NCBI GenBank assembly: GCA_012845835.1
Contig: JABAKD010000001.1
Location: 6,190,976 to 6,254,975, forward strand
Length of the DNA: 64,000 bases
Direction of reading: 5' to 3'
Source: Undaria pinnatifida
Lineage: Eukaryota > Sar > Phaeophyceae > Laminariales > Alariaceae
A program made the position numbers and the translations under genes. The notes beneath the pieces were generated by a model that did no database searches, was not told the origin of the DNA, and saw only the letters and a list, made by a program, of their open reading frames with translations. Shown piece after piece: positions 62,576-64,000 of the stretch. Each line of letters starts with the position of its first letter. Position 1 is the stretch's first letter.

Positions 62576-63160
62576 TTGGGTGTAATGTCTTGCCAAGTTT
62601 TATTTTATCAACCGCTCCATATATCAAGACCCCAAGAATAACTGGAGAGTACCGCTCAAAATACATATTTTCGCGCGCTTCTCGCTTGTCTCGCTCAGCA
62701 TCCATCCGCGTTCACGTCGAGGTGCTGAACGGATTGACCAGCAACAACAACAGCCAGTAGTCAGCTCAACTCTTCTTGCAACCACACAACAAAGCGTTCG
62801 AAACACCACTACCTTGTTAATCACACCTACCGTCGGAAGTGTATCCACGTTTCGTTTGTGAGGATAAATATACATGGAATTAGTGTGAGGTATTGATTAT
62901 GCGGTCCTGAAAGATGGATCGTCGAAATTGGACCATTTTATACGGAACGACTCCTTGGAGCGGCGACGAAAAAGACTGACGAAGCATTGCTTCTCGTCCC
63001 GGGATTTTTATTCGTAAGCGATCACTCCGGTTCTTGTGTTTATTTTCTACTTTTGTTGTGGTCTCTGGTCTGTTTTGTTGTGTTCTCGTCCGGTACGCTA
63101 GCATTTTACTTGCTTCATACCTTGATTGATTGCGATTGTTTGGTTCACTCTGTCTCACAA
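62576..63160. other. Mostly unassigned, with a partial G-block
   Basis: At 62660-62735 a fragment reads 'cttctcgcttgtctcgctc-gcatcc-tccgcgttcacgtcga', matching part of the G block in minus orientation. The rest shows no supported feature. Confidence 0.5.
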
Positions 63161-63164
63161 TCTG

Positions 63165-63535
63165 TGACCACACAATGATAAGTTGTATATGCCACCGCAA
63201 AATTCAAAACATTAGCAACAACCGTTTGGAAATAATTCCAATTTTGTAAATCATCCAAGCGCTGCAGACAATAAAATACACCCAAATTTCCGGAATTCCT
63301 ACTCGACATGCGGTATTTTTGCAACTTCTCGCTTGTCTCGCTCGGCATCCGTCCGCGTTCACGTCAATGTGCGGAACGGACGCTGCAGGGCGAGGGGCGT
63401 TGGAGCCACCCCCCGACGGCGGCGCTCGAGAAGTTATTTGACCGAGAATTCCAGTCCAGCGAATCGCATACTTAGGCCGAGACGAAACAAAACTCCTGAC
63501 CGAATCCCTGAAACCAAAAAATGATTTTATATATG
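63165..63535 (-). repeat. G-block repeat, copy 2 (inverted)
   Basis: Minus-strand counterpart of 25205-25560 with the same ordered phrases, including the GC-rich segment (CGCCGCCGTCGGGGGG) and 'cgcccctcgccctgc'. It lacks the 126-bp duplication found next to copy 1. Confidence 0.75.
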
Positions 63536-63774
63536 GGTATTATGTGCACGTTTCTCTTTTGTTTGGCGCTGGGCGTCGGGCGCCACAAGGTTGCGGAAAC
63601 TAAAATTTCCATGTCATCCGCCAGTACAACGTATCCATTCGTACTTTTTTATCAGTATTTCTCGTCGATATCCTTATCATTTTCACTGTTAACCCTATCA
63701 TTTTATGGGATAACTGCTATGATGATCGTGCACTGTGGGGAAATACCGCGGTTTTGTACGGTTTGCTCGACGGA

Positions 63775-64000
63775 GTGAGATAAACCGCTCCGTGAAAAAA
63801 AACGACGGATGTCAGCTCCGCAGTAATCCGCGACACTTGAAGCGGCGGATATCCGCCCCGTGACAGTCCGTGACTTTCTCCGCAAGCGGATATCCGCTCC
63901 GCTCCGCTCCGACACACAGTCGAAAAATCTCCTCCGCTCCGTGACGTATTCAAGGGCGGAAATCTGCTCCGTGCAAATCCGTGAAAATTGTAGCGGCGGA
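63775..64000. repeat. Palindrome-rich short repeats at the right edge
   Basis: Units built from 'cgctccgtga' and the palindromes GGCGGATATCCGCC (about 63844-63857) and AGCGGATATCCGCT (about 63894-63907) recur irregularly to the end of the window. The array is cut by the window edge. Confidence 0.6.

Overview
This window looks like repeat-dense nuclear DNA from a eukaryote. It contains LTR, tyrosine-recombinase and non-LTR retroelements, tRNA-derived SINEs with A-rich tails, minisatellites and candidate splice sites, and none of the operon layout, ribosome binding sites or close-packed genes of a prokaryote. I cannot name the species. The same transposon classes occur in red algae, oomycetes, fungi and many invertebrates. 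I recognise no host gene. Almost everything that can be identified is a transposable element, intact or decayed, or a tandem repeat.

The main object is a young, apparently complete Ty3/gypsy-type LTR retrotransposon at 7385-23143 (15.8 kb). It has 478-bp TG...CA LTRs that differ at three sites I could find, and a candidate 4-bp target duplication (CTAA). A 3-kb leader precedes gag (10905-13616). A single in-frame TGA separates gag from a second frame (13617-16097), which carries a NADAR-family domain (ADP-ribose/N-glycosidase superfamily, YbiA-like) followed by an aspartic protease. A -1 frame then holds pol (16022-20731): reverse transcriptase, RNase H, zinc-binding integrase with D-D-35-E, a chromodomain-like module and a Tudor/SH3-like tail. 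A NADAR enzyme inside a retrotransposon polyprotein is the most unusual feature here. The LTRs also carry four perfect GAAnnTTC palindromes, a heat-shock-element-like signature.

Left of this element (1-7380) lie ~220-bp repeats, a decayed minus-strand gag fragment of a related family (about 1363-4880), and two minisatellites (~85 and ~130 bp units). A second decayed copy of the same gag family is on the plus strand at about 51424-55440. It keeps a TGA at the position where the intact element has its gag stop.

From 25 to 36 kb and again, inverted, from 58 to 63.6 kb, the same repeat families occur in the same order: a G block, an L block, a tRNA-derived SINE (A), and an R element. R contains ~190-bp tandem units and ends in a strong GC-rich hairpin plus GCGGAGCCCTTGTA. 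Five copies of this terminus are present, suggesting Helitron-like non-autonomous elements. Paired loci give empty sites that show later insertions: a second SINE family (B, with TCACT duplication) and a 378-bp TRIM-like miniature LTR element at 61519-61896.

Between 36 and 50 kb are a LINE reverse-transcriptase fragment (36265-36620, minus), a decayed plus-strand RT/RNase H of tyrosine-recombinase-retroelement type (43090-44110), and a decayed Ngaro/DIRS-like element (45660-49370, minus). The last has a tyrosine recombinase broken by two stops and flanks arranged as split direct repeats (A1 - ORFs - B1 - A2 - B2). Most remaining sequence is non-coding with nothing recognisable, noted as such below.
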